A stretch of DNA of 8,258 nucleotides from Spartobacteria bacterium UBA5019 (GCA_002396485.1 DGXZ01000088.1:44919-53176), one strand, 5' to 3'. Positions 1 to 6,476 are shown, counted from the first letter of the stretch. Numbers and translations: made by a program. Notes: generated by a model not told the origin, from the sequence alone.

Positions 1-307
1 GTTGGGAAAACTCAGCTTGAGCGAGATTTTCCTTATTGATCGGAGTATCTCCCACGAGGATGTCCAGGGATCCATCGGCAATAGCTTGGAGTCCATTTTT
101 TATGGTATCGAAACGGGCGTAGCTGAAGCCCCAGGCATTTTCCGCAGCGATCTTCTCCCAGATATCCACCGCTGCCCCGCCGGGGACGCTTTCCATGTTG
201 AGGAACGGCGGTTGCCCAGCGACTCCGACGCGTAATTTTTGCTGGGATGCGAAAAGGGAGGTCGTGAAGAGAAGTATTGCCAGCGCGGCGTAAAGGTTTT
301 TTGACAT
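1..307 (-). CDS. Family-3 solute-binding / glutamate-receptor-like protein, N-terminal fragment
   Basis: The reading frame is open from an ATG at 307 to the left edge, giving the first 102 residues; the 3' part lies outside the window. Residues 1-20 form a Sec signal peptide: a Lys near the start, a hydrophobic core, and a likely cleavage after LFA. Then come RVGVAGQPPF, VDIWEKIA and the stretch LQAIADGSLDILVGDTPINK ending EFSQ. These match lobe 1 of periplasmic amino-acid-binding proteins (SBP_bac_3) and of the ligand-binding domain of GluR0-type channels (usual pattern: G.vDi.vg...T..R...vdFSqpy). It probably binds an amino acid or similar small ligand in the periplasm. The fragment cannot show whether a channel pore, kinase or other domain follows. 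The start overlaps the stop of the CorA gene (TGATG), so translation is probably coupled; an in-frame ATG at 313 is an alternative. Confidence 0.75.
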   Translation of the reverse strand, partial: MSKNLYAALAILLFTTSLFASQQKLRVGVAGQPPFLNMESVPGGAAVDIWEKIAAENAWGFSYARFDTIKNGLQAIADGSLDILVGDTPINKENLAQAEFSQ

Positions 308-1329
308 CACCATTTTCGAATCTTTGAAATCCAGAAAATCGCAACTCCCGATGCCACGGCCAGAAAATTGATGACATAAAAAGGCCACATGGCCCCATCC
401 ATGGGCAAAGGCAGCTTCACATTCATCGAGAAAATACCGATGACGAGATTTGCGAGCATGATGGCTATCGTCCAGATGGTAAATTGTTTGATAAGAATGT
501 TGAGGTTGTGACTCACGATGGAAGCGCGGGCGTCCATGAGGCCCGCGATAACTTCCGAGTAAATCTCCGAGCGGCGTAGGCACTGCTGGTTCTCAATGAT
601 GATGTCCTCGAGAATGCGCGTCTGGTCGTGATCCAGACCGAGGCGACTGGAGGCTTTCATCTTATCAAATAGGGCGGCATTCGAGTGGATCGCGTTCAGA
701 ATGTAAACGAGGCTTTTTTCCAGCGCGAACATGTTCAGCAGATATCGGGTCTCCATCGAGCTGATGATCCGCCGCTCGAGCGAGTCCGAAAGCATGTTGA
801 TGGCTTTCAGGTGACCCTCGAAATGGCTGATACTCTGGTAAAGAAGGCGCAGAATCACATCCTGCACTGTGAAAATACGCAGCGGGGCGCGTCCCTCGAA
901 AAGCGGGGCATCATCTGGCATGACCACCACGATGCGGTCCTCGTAGAGGAATACGCCGGTCGAGGTGAGCTTGAGTAAAAAATTGTCATCGGCAGAGAAG
1001 CTCTTCGGGCGTTTGAAGATGATCGCCGCATGATCGGTTTCAAATTCCAAACGCGAAAGCTCATCCGGGTCCAGTGAAGAATGCAGCGTGTGGTAGTCGA
1101 TATTGTAGAATTCCAACAAATCCGCCTCGTCCTCGATAGTCGGGCTATTGAAGACAATGATCTGCGCATCCTGGGGGTCGCAGCGCACGACGGTTCCGGC
1201 GTCCTCCGCGACGCGGTAGTAACTCCGCATGCCACCCGCCCTGGCGATTGGCATTTCCGGCGCGTCGGCGACATCAGCCGCTTCGATGGATGCTGAACTC
1301 GACATCTCTGCACTCTCGGTCAATTCCAT
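307..1329 (-). CDS. CorA-family divalent metal-ion transporter with variant SMN signature
   Basis: This 340-residue protein has the CorA (COG0598/PF01544) plan. There is a cytoplasmic N-terminal alpha/beta region (about 50-160), long helices (about 160-280), two C-terminal membrane segments (about 284-301 and 317-334), and a basic tail ending KIRKW. CorA proteins are pentameric inner-membrane Mg2+/Co2+ channels whose first membrane helix ends in Gly-Met-Asn. Here the corresponding position reads GIFSMNVKLPLP, so residues 301-303 are SMN (TCG ATG AAT on the coding strand). The first 35 or so residues are Ala/Glu/Ser rich and poorly conserved-looking, so the true start could be Met9 (codon at 1305-1303, preceded by GAGAG) rather than Met1. 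The downstream solute-binding-like gene overlaps its stop. Family assignment is firm; the transported ion is not. Confidence 0.9.
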   Translation of the reverse strand: MELTESAEMSSSASIEAADVADAPEMPIARAGGMRSYYRVAEDAGTVVRCDPQDAQIIVFNSPTIEDEADLLEFYNIDYHTLHSSLDPDELSRLEFETDHAAIIFKRPKSFSADDNFLLKLTSTGVFLYEDRIVVVMPDDAPLFEGRAPLRIFTVQDVILRLLYQSISHFEGHLKAINMLSDSLERRIISSMETRYLLNMFALEKSLVYILNAIHSNAALFDKMKASSRLGLDHDQTRILEDIIIENQQCLRRSEIYSEVIAGLMDARASIVSHNLNILIKQFTIWTIAIMLANLVIGIFSMNVKLPLPMDGAMWPFYVINFLAVASGVAIFWISKIRKW

Positions 1330-1389
1330 GCTCCGCGTCCATGCGTTTTTTACTCAATCGCATCCACGGAATTTCCTGCAAACACGCCT

Positions 1390-1417
1390 TTGCCATGCCG
1401 CTCGGCCAGAGTATGGT
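1390..1417 (+). promoter_or_regulatory. Candidate promoter for the esterase-like gene
   Basis: TTGCCA (1390-1395) and TATGGT (1412-1417) are separated by 16 bases and resemble a sigma-70 pair, with four of six -10 bases matching. The -10 ends six bases before the ATG at 1424, so transcription would begin at or next to the start codon. No convincing Shine-Dalgarno sequence is seen before that ATG. The match is weak and the call is tentative. Confidence 0.25.
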
Positions 1418-1423
1418 TTTCCA

Positions 1424-2518
1424 ATGAGCAGGATTCGATTCCGTATTGTTCCCCCGATTGACCGTTCCTCCGAGGGCGTTTTTATCTCCGGCAGTAGTGA
1501 CGTGCTGGGGGCCTGGGATTCAGCCAAGGCGCTGCGCCTCACGTGGCAGCCACCATTCCATACCGGAGAAATCGAAGTGCCCACCAGCTCGCATTTCGAA
1601 TATAAAATCACACGAGGATCCTGGGAGCGGGAGGCAGTGGATGCCCATGGCAATGTGCCTGGCAATCTTTCGCACGAGGTCTGGCTTGACGCGACCCTTC
1701 AGCACACTGTTGCGGATTGGAAAGACCGGTTTAGCGGCAGGCTCACACGCGATGTCATGGTCTCCCGGCTTCTGGCGCAGGATCGCGAACTCCTCATCTG
1801 GTTGCCCTCCGGTTACTCGCGCGAATCGGAGCACCGCTTTCCTCTCATCATCCTCCATGACGGAGATGCTATTTTTGATCCGGCACTGAGCCAGCCTTCA
1901 GGCATCGACTTGGCCGCCGACGAGTGGGCTTCGATGCTCGCCCGTAGGGGTATGATGCCGGAATCCATCATCGTGGGCGTAAGGCATCCGGAGGGGTTTT
2001 CGCCCGAAGACATCACTCTGCGGGATTACGAACTCTCGCCCGAGCATGGTGGTGAGGGCTACTCGCGTTTTGTCGCACAAGAATTGGTCGCCCACATGGA
2101 TCAACACTACCGCACAATAGCCACACCTTCGTCCCGCATCCTCGGCGGGGTGGGGCTCGGCGCGCTCAATGCCTTCCACACCGCATTGCGCCATCCCGGT
2201 GTGTTCGGAGGCATCGCCTGCCTCTCCACCTCGTTCGAAGATGTCTCTCAGTCCCTCCCGGCGACCTGCGCCGCACTCCGCCTTCTGGAAGAAACGCCGA
2301 CCCTCGACAAAAAACTGCGCATGCACTTCGACTACGGAGACCAAGAGATCGATGAATGCTACGAAGGCTACCACGGCCTCCTCGCCTCCTTGCTCCGCGC
2401 CAAAGGCTTCGTTGATGGCCGGGAATTCCAAATCCAACGCATCCCCGGCGCAGGCCACACCCCCATCTCGTGGCGCGCCCGCCTCGGCAACGCCCTCAGC
2501 TTCGCCGCCAGATCGTAA
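1424..2518 (+). CDS. CBM20-like domain + esterase-D/Fes-type alpha/beta-hydrolase, nucleophile Ser replaced by Gly
   Basis: The ATG at 1424 gives 364 residues and was preferred over upstream Met codons because homology-like sequence begins here and an earlier start would run deep into the divergent corA gene. Residues about 3-95 look like a CBM20/CBM48 starch-binding-type beta-sandwich (VFISGSSDVLGAW, then FEYKITRGSWE). Residues about 105-360 look like the PF00756 esterase fold (ELLIWLPSGY, PLIILHDGD, SIIVGVRHPE, ALRHPGVFGG). The strand-turn-helix usually holding G-x-S-x-G reads GVGLG at 242-246, so the nucleophile position, residue 244, is Gly (codon GGG, 2153-2155). The usual His seems kept (H345 in GAGHTP), with acidic residues at D303/D306/E308. 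No signal peptide is visible, implying a cytoplasmic protein. It may bind a sugar or ester without cleaving it; substrate unknown. Family call good, activity doubtful. Confidence 0.85.
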   Translation: MSRIRFRIVPPIDRSSEGVFISGSSDVLGAWDSAKALRLTWQPPFHTGEIEVPTSSHFEYKITRGSWEREAVDAHGNVPGNLSHEVWLDATLQHTVADWKDRFSGRLTRDVMVSRLLAQDRELLIWLPSGYSRESEHRFPLIILHDGDAIFDPALSQPSGIDLAADEWASMLARRGMMPESIIVGVRHPEGFSPEDITLRDYELSPEHGGEGYSRFVAQELVAHMDQHYRTIATPSSRILGGVGLGALNAFHTALRHPGVFGGIACLSTSFEDVSQSLPATCAALRLLEETPTLDKKLRMHFDYGDQEIDECYEGYHGLLASLLRAKGFVDGREFQIQRIPGAGHTPISWRARLGNALSFAARS

Positions 2519-2545
2519 AAAATCCGCCCCCCCCTCACTCATTTT

Positions 2546-2585
2546 CGAACCAAAAATTTGGACGATCGTTCAAATTTTTGGTTCG
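2546..2585. terminator. 40-nt near-perfect palindrome between convergent genes, probable bidirectional terminator
   Basis: CGAACCAAAAATTTG (2546-2560) is exactly complementary to 2571-2585. Inside it lies one imperfect pair (2561/2570), then the perfect 8-base dyad ACGATCGT. As plus-strand RNA it folds into about 18 pairs, including one G-U, with a GAUC loop; the minus-strand RNA has a C-A mismatch at the imperfect pair. It begins 27 bases after the esterase stop and contains the ksgA stop codon (2572-2570). The position between converging genes suits a bidirectional terminator. No T-tract follows on either strand and the stem is AT-rich, so it is not a canonical intrinsic terminator. Confidence 0.5.
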
Positions 2586-3913
2586 CCTGATGGATGAGTG
2601 GTGAGCTGTTTTAAAATTTCCAGGAAGACTGGGCTGAAGTCGCTTGGGGTTTTCTGTGCCCAACAGCGGATTTTTTCCAATGGAAAAAAAGCTCCCGTCT
2701 CGACTTCCATCGGTGCCGGCTGAAATGGGCCCTCGTGGTGGCCGTGGTAGGCTTGGATGAATTCCCAGCCGTTCGATTCGTTGGGTATGAGGCGGGTGAG
2801 GGGAGTGAGAGGCGGGGCCTCGATGCCGAGTTCCTCCCGCAGTTCGCGTCGGGCCGCGGTGAGGTAGTCTTCGCCGGAATCGACATGCCCGGCAGCGGAG
2901 GAGTCCCAGAGACTGGGGTTGCGGTCTTTCCAGATCGAGCGCTTTTGGAGGTAAAGCTCTCCGGAGGTATTGAAAAGAAGCATGTGGGCGGCTCGGTGCA
3001 ACAAGTTATTCACATGAATGACGTCGCGGAACTCGGAGCGCACGACGTGGTCTTGCTCGTTCACGACATCAAAGCGCTCGGCACCATGCTGGGCGGTGGC
3101 AGGTGCGGCGGTGAAGGCAAGAGACTCCCACTGCGCGGGGCTGAGTTGTTCGGCACGGACGGTGGGTGGCACGCCGAGGGCGGCGGTGATCTTTTCCCAG
3201 TCATTTTTAAATTCGGGAAGCAGGTTGCGGAGTTGCTTGCGGCGCTCGGAAAATCCGCGTCTCACGAGGGATTCAAAAATGGAATCATCGATGGCGCGCA
3301 CCCTTGCTCTCGGCTTGCGGCGGAGGGTGATGACGGCGGAGTCCACCTTGGGCCGTGGAAAGAAAACGGAGGCGGGAAGTTTGCGTTCGAGCCGGATGTC
3401 CCAGCGGCGCCCGGTGCAGAGTGTCATGGCGCCGTAGTCACTCGTGTCATGTGAGGCGCCGAGTCTTTGCGCCAGTTCGAGCTGCAACGTGAGAACGAGT
3501 GTGGATGCGGGTGACAGGGGTGATGCGTATTTTGCGATGAGGGGTGTGGAAATGTAGTAGGGCAGGTTGCCGATGATCTTGACTGGGCCGTGGCCCCAGA
3601 GTTCGCGAAGGTCGAATTCCAACGCATCGGCGTGGAACACCCGGTTTGTTCCATGCTCAAATTTCGCCTTGAGGTGGGAGATAAGGCGGCTGTCTTTTTC
3701 GATGAGCGTGAGGCGCGTTTCGGGAGTCACAAGAAACTCGGTGAGCGCGCCGAGCCCTGGACCGATCTCCACGATGTGATCGCCGGGCTGAATGTCGAGA
3801 AGCGCGACGATCGAACGGGCTAGATTTTGGTCGTGGAGAAAGTTCTGACCAAGGCTGCGGGTGGGGTGGGTTTCCAATTCCACAAGCAATCGCTGGATGT
3901 CGCTTAATGTCAT
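2570..3913 (-). CDS. rsmA: RsmA/KsgA 16S rRNA dimethyltransferase fused to a Nudix hydrolase domain
   Basis: The 447-residue product is about 170 longer than ordinary RsmA (about 270). Residues 1-267 are RsmA, which uses S-adenosylmethionine to dimethylate two adjacent adenines in the 3' terminal helix of 16S rRNA during 30S assembly. Visible motifs are GQNFLHD (22-28), the SAM-binding EIGPGLG (49-55), catalytic NLPYYIS (116-122), FFPRPKVDSAV (184-194) and RKQL (225-228). After a short linker, residues about 281-440 are a Nudix domain with a perfect Nudix box G-x5-E-x7-R-E-U-x-E-E-x-G-U at 342-364. The region around LLHRAAH and WDSSAAGHV resembles the Idi/YfcD branch, but the isomerase active-site Cys is replaced (AAGH), so hydrolase is likelier than isomerase. 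The start at 3913 follows AAGAAGGGGCC. The frame is unbroken across the joint. The stop lies in the palindrome at 2546-2585. Confidence 0.95.
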   Translation of the reverse strand: MTLSDIQRLLVELETHPTRSLGQNFLHDQNLARSIVALLDIQPGDHIVEIGPGLGALTEFLVTPETRLTLIEKDSRLISHLKAKFEHGTNRVFHADALEFDLRELWGHGPVKIIGNLPYYISTPLIAKYASPLSPASTLVLTLQLELAQRLGASHDTSDYGAMTLCTGRRWDIRLERKLPASVFFPRPKVDSAVITLRRKPRARVRAIDDSIFESLVRRGFSERRKQLRNLLPEFKNDWEKITAALGVPPTVRAEQLSPAQWESLAFTAAPATAQHGAERFDVVNEQDHVVRSEFRDVIHVNNLLHRAAHMLLFNTSGELYLQKRSIWKDRNPSLWDSSAAGHVDSGEDYLTAARRELREELGIEAPPLTPLTRLIPNESNGWEFIQAYHGHHEGPFQPAPMEVETGAFFPLEKIRCWAQKTPSDFSPVFLEILKQLTTHPSGEPKI

Positions 3914-3928
3914 GGCCCCTTCTTAACC

Positions 3929-4003
3929 TTTTTCCCGTTCATTCACAAAGATGATGTGAACAACCCTCTGGGAAGGGTGTAAGTTTTTCCCAAGTTATTC
4001 ACA
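3929..4003. repeat. Direct repeats TTTTTCCC...TTCACA with an inverted TGTGAA in the divergent intergenic region
   Basis: TTTTTCCC is followed 5-6 bases later by TTCACA twice: 3929-3947 and 3984-4003. A third TTTTTCCC-type tract is at 4004-4012. The first TTCACA (3942-3947) is also matched by TGTGAA (3955-3960), making a dyad with a 7-base spacer. The second is part of TTATTCACA (3995-4003), which fits the loose DnaA-box consensus TTWTNCACA. A further small dyad, ACCCT/AGGGT, lies at 3963-3978. The region separates divergent ksgA and the ligase-like gene and probably holds both promoters; no clear -35/-10 pair stands out. Confidence 0.4.
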
Positions 4004-4009
4004 TTTTTT

Positions 4010-4035
4010 CCCGCTTGAGCAAATGCTCCTGCGGG
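4010..4035. promoter_or_regulatory. 26-bp dyad upstream of the ligase-like gene, candidate operator or leader hairpin
   Basis: The arms are CCCGC-TT-GAGCA and TGCTC-CT-GCGGG around a central AA; 10 of 12 arm positions are complementary, the two exceptions being adjacent. It ends 38 bases before the ATG at 4074. It could be the binding site of a dimeric regulator, or an RNA hairpin with an AAAU loop and an internal bulge. It lacks a following T-tract in either direction, so a terminator is unlikely. Confidence 0.4.
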
Positions 4036-4043
4036 TGTGATGT

Positions 4044-4070
4044 ATACGGCATTGAGCGGTTTGACCGTAT
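4044..4070 (+). promoter_or_regulatory. Two mutually exclusive small hairpins just before the ligase-like start codon
   Basis: ATACGG (4044-4049) pairs with CCGTAT (4065-4070), six perfect pairs. Within it CGGT (4057-4060) pairs with ACCG (4064-4067), four pairs with a TTG loop. The two structures share bases 4065-4067, so only one can form at a time. They end three bases before the ATG and could affect ribosome access. The short arms leave chance as a real possibility. Confidence 0.25.
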
Positions 4071-4073
4071 TTC

Positions 4074-6476
4074 ATGGCCAGCGGAAAAAAAAACACATCC
4101 TATCCTCCCTTTCGTTCGGCGCTGGTTCAAACATTTCTTGTGCTCGGCGCCATGGTGGCCGTGTTTTTGGCCGGAAGCGACAGGCAGGGGGCGACGGGAA
4201 TTTTTTTTGTTTCTGCCGGATTGGCGATGATTGTCTTCGCGCCGAACCGCATTGTTCCTCTGCGGTATTGGTTGCTTTGCGCGGGAATTCTGGGTGCATC
4301 GGCGTTGAGCCTTCTGCCGCAGGCTTGGTTCCCAACGCCGGAATGGCGGCTCGGCTTGTCGCAGTATCAGGCTTTTCGATCCTTGCCTTGGATCAGTCTG
4401 GCTCCGCGTGAGACGATTTACTGGATGGTCCTGCTGGCTGGCGCGATGCTGACCGGCCTGTTTTCGCTTGGCCACCCTGTGCGGTCCGGAGTGAAGGTGT
4501 ATGTTTCTCTCTTGGGCTTACTGGCCTGCTCGGGCTATGCCGCCCTTGCCATCTACGCGAAGACGACCGGTTGGGATTATCCGTTTTTCGACAAGCGTGG
4601 GTGGTCACCGCCGGAATTTGGTTTTTTCCCCAATCGAAATCATACGGCCGCATTGCTGGTGACAGGCAGTGTTTTGGCTTTGGGAATCATTCGCGAGGCA
4701 TGGTCCGGGCGTCGTCCAGTCGTCTTCCTTCTGGCGGTGGGTTCCCTTGGTTTGTGTGTTTACTCGCTTCTATTCTATTCCATCTCTCGCGGCGGGGTCA
4801 TTTTTTTGGTGATCGGAGTGATATTATGGTTGGTCGCGCTGGGCAGAACCCACCGTTCGCTGCCACTCTTGGTTTCGTCGCTGGCCATCGCTGGCACGCT
4901 GGCGTGGATTTTTCTGATATCCGAGGGACAAGCGCGCAATCGAATCTTGGAATTTTTAGCCATGGAAGAGGGCGTAAAACCGGAGCTTTTTGCTGGCGAC
5001 TTACGGTCCAAAATTTTTCTAGATACGCTGCATATCATTCGCGACTACCCACTCACGGGAACCGGACTTGGGACATTTGGCTATGTTTTTCCTTTTTACA
5101 TGGAGGCGAGCATCGATGAGGCGATGCCGATTCATCCGGAGAGTGACTGGCTCATGCTGGCCGCCGAATTAGGTATACCCGCGCTTCTATTAGTACTGGC
5201 GCTTCTGGCCTTCCTTATCCGGGATATTTTTCGCCTGCGAGAGACCGGTTCCTGGCCGTTGCGCTGGGGTGTCGTTGCCGCTGCGCTTGCGGCGATGTTG
5301 CATGGCTTTGTAGATGTCCCTCTTCATCGCATTGAGTTGGGATGGTGGGTGCTTGTGCTGGCGGGATTGGCGTTTGGAAATCCCTCGCCGACTCAAACCG
5401 AAAAAAGCCGCGCATGGCTTGTGCAGCGCTTGGTTTTCGGCATCTGCGGCGCCGTCCTTCTTGCCTGCGGGGCGATACTGATTCGTTCCCAGTGGTTTCA
5501 CGAACACTCTTTCCCACCGTACCGGGGCAAGATCGTGCTGGACCAAATCCGCAAACTTAACGCGGAGGGGAGATCTCAGGAGGCCGCCGCTCTGGGACAT
5601 TCCGAACTCGGCTTGAGCCCTATGGAGCGTGGTCTTTACAGGGAGCTTGGCTACAGTGAAATCAAGGGCCATGGTGACCTCCAAGTCGCCGATGCCTCTT
5701 TTGCAGCCGAGCGGGCGCTGAATCCTGTCAGTGCCAAGATTCCCTATGACCAGGGACTCCTTTGGTTTCGCTGCGACCTAACCCGCACGGCGCTTCTTTG
5801 GGGCGAGGCACTTCAGAAGCACGCCCGCATCGAGCAGGGCGGGGGATATGCCAATCTTGTGGACTACTACCGCCGCCTTCTATCCGAAGCGCGGGCGCAT
5901 CCATCGCTTTTCCAAGCCCTCGGCCAATATGCGAAACTCTCGCCAGATTTGCAGATCATTTGGATGGCGATTTCTCCGGACGCCAGCATGGAGGATGCGC
6001 TCAAAGATCCCGCATTTTTGAAAATGCTCACTCCGCAGCAACGGCGTGATTTTTTGATCTCATGGTTCAACTGCGGTGGGAAGGTGGAATTGGACGACTT
6101 TCTGCGCACCAATCCCGATTGGGAGGATGCCGCCTGGCCAGTTCGTGTGCGCCGTATGGTTGCGCAGAGAGAATACGCCGCTGCCATCGACGCAGTCGCA
6201 AGGCGCTACACAATCGATCTCTCACTGCCTGCTCTGCCTGCGGATGCTCTCAAAACCAGCGAGCCCCCGCGTGATCTTGGCTCCCGCGTCGCTTATTTCG
6301 TCTCAAGGGGGAATCCCGTAACAGCCCGCCGGGAGGTCGCGGAATCGGCACAATCAAACCAACCGGAAGGCCTGCGGTTGCGGTGCATTTTGGCTCTGCA
6401 AGCGGGGGATTTCGCTGCAGCGTGGTCTGCGATGGATGCCTATCTGCGCGAGACGAAGCGGGGAAACCTCCCTTAA
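4074..6476 (+). CDS. O-antigen ligase/polymerase-like (Wzy_C) membrane protein with long C-terminal helical domain
   Basis: Residues about 1-471 of this 800-residue protein contain some twelve or thirteen hydrophobic segments. Wzy_C/O-antigen-ligase hallmarks are visible: FPNRNHTA (185-192), SRGG (238-241), GTGLGTFGY (329-337) and HPESDWLMLAAELG (354-367), the counterpart of the His-containing periplasmic loop of WaaL. Such proteins transfer or polymerise undecaprenyl-linked glycans at the inner membrane. Residues about 475-800 are soluble, helical and TPR-like (for example AERALNP near 545-551 and the terminal ALQAGDFAAAWSAMDAYL). The gene stands alone: no glycosyltransferase is adjacent, so the glycan cannot be named. 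The start at 4074 has no strong ribosome-binding site. A run of nine A (4085-4093) lies in codons 4-7 and a run of eight T at 4201-4208. It ends 14 bases from convergent pssA. Confidence 0.85.
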   Translation: MASGKKNTSYPPFRSALVQTFLVLGAMVAVFLAGSDRQGATGIFFVSAGLAMIVFAPNRIVPLRYWLLCAGILGASALSLLPQAWFPTPEWRLGLSQYQAFRSLPWISLAPRETIYWMVLLAGAMLTGLFSLGHPVRSGVKVYVSLLGLLACSGYAALAIYAKTTGWDYPFFDKRGWSPPEFGFFPNRNHTAALLVTGSVLALGIIREAWSGRRPVVFLLAVGSLGLCVYSLLFYSISRGGVIFLVIGVILWLVALGRTHRSLPLLVSSLAIAGTLAWIFLISEGQARNRILEFLAMEEGVKPELFAGDLRSKIFLDTLHIIRDYPLTGTGLGTFGYVFPFYMEASIDEAMPIHPESDWLMLAAELGIPALLLVLALLAFLIRDIFRLRETGSWPLRWGVVAAALAAMLHGFVDVPLHRIELGWWVLVLAGLAFGNPSPTQTEKSRAWLVQRLVFGICGAVLLACGAILIRSQWFHEHSFPPYRGKIVLDQIRKLNAEGRSQEAAALGHSELGLSPMERGLYRELGYSEIKGHGDLQVADASFAAERALNPVSAKIPYDQGLLWFRCDLTRTALLWGEALQKHARIEQGGGYANLVDYYRRLLSEARAHPSLFQALGQYAKLSPDLQIIWMAISPDASMEDALKDPAFLKMLTPQQRRDFLISWFNCGGKVELDDFLRTNPDWEDAAWPVRVRRMVAQREYAAAIDAVARRYTIDLSLPALPADALKTSEPPRDLGSRVAYFVSRGNPVTARREVAESAQSNQPEGLRLRCILALQAGDFAAAWSAMDAYLRETKRGNLP

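Noticed and set aside
2527..2534. Run of eight C after the esterase-like gene
   Set aside because: Non-coding homopolymer between convergent genes; no functional reading is supported.
1898..2542. 214-codon open frame on the minus strand opposite the esterase-like gene
   Set aside because: Antisense shadow of a recognised gene, rich in Gly/Glu/Ala, with no motif.
2735..3454. 239-codon open frame on the plus strand opposite ksgA
   Set aside because: It lies wholly antisense to a protein with unmistakable RsmA and Nudix motifs, has a Gly/Glu/Val-rich shadow composition and no recognisable domain.
3995..4003. Replication origin suggested by TTATTCACA
   Set aside because: A single consensus-level DnaA box with no AT-rich unwinding element and no dnaA or dnaN nearby; ksgA alone does not mark an origin.
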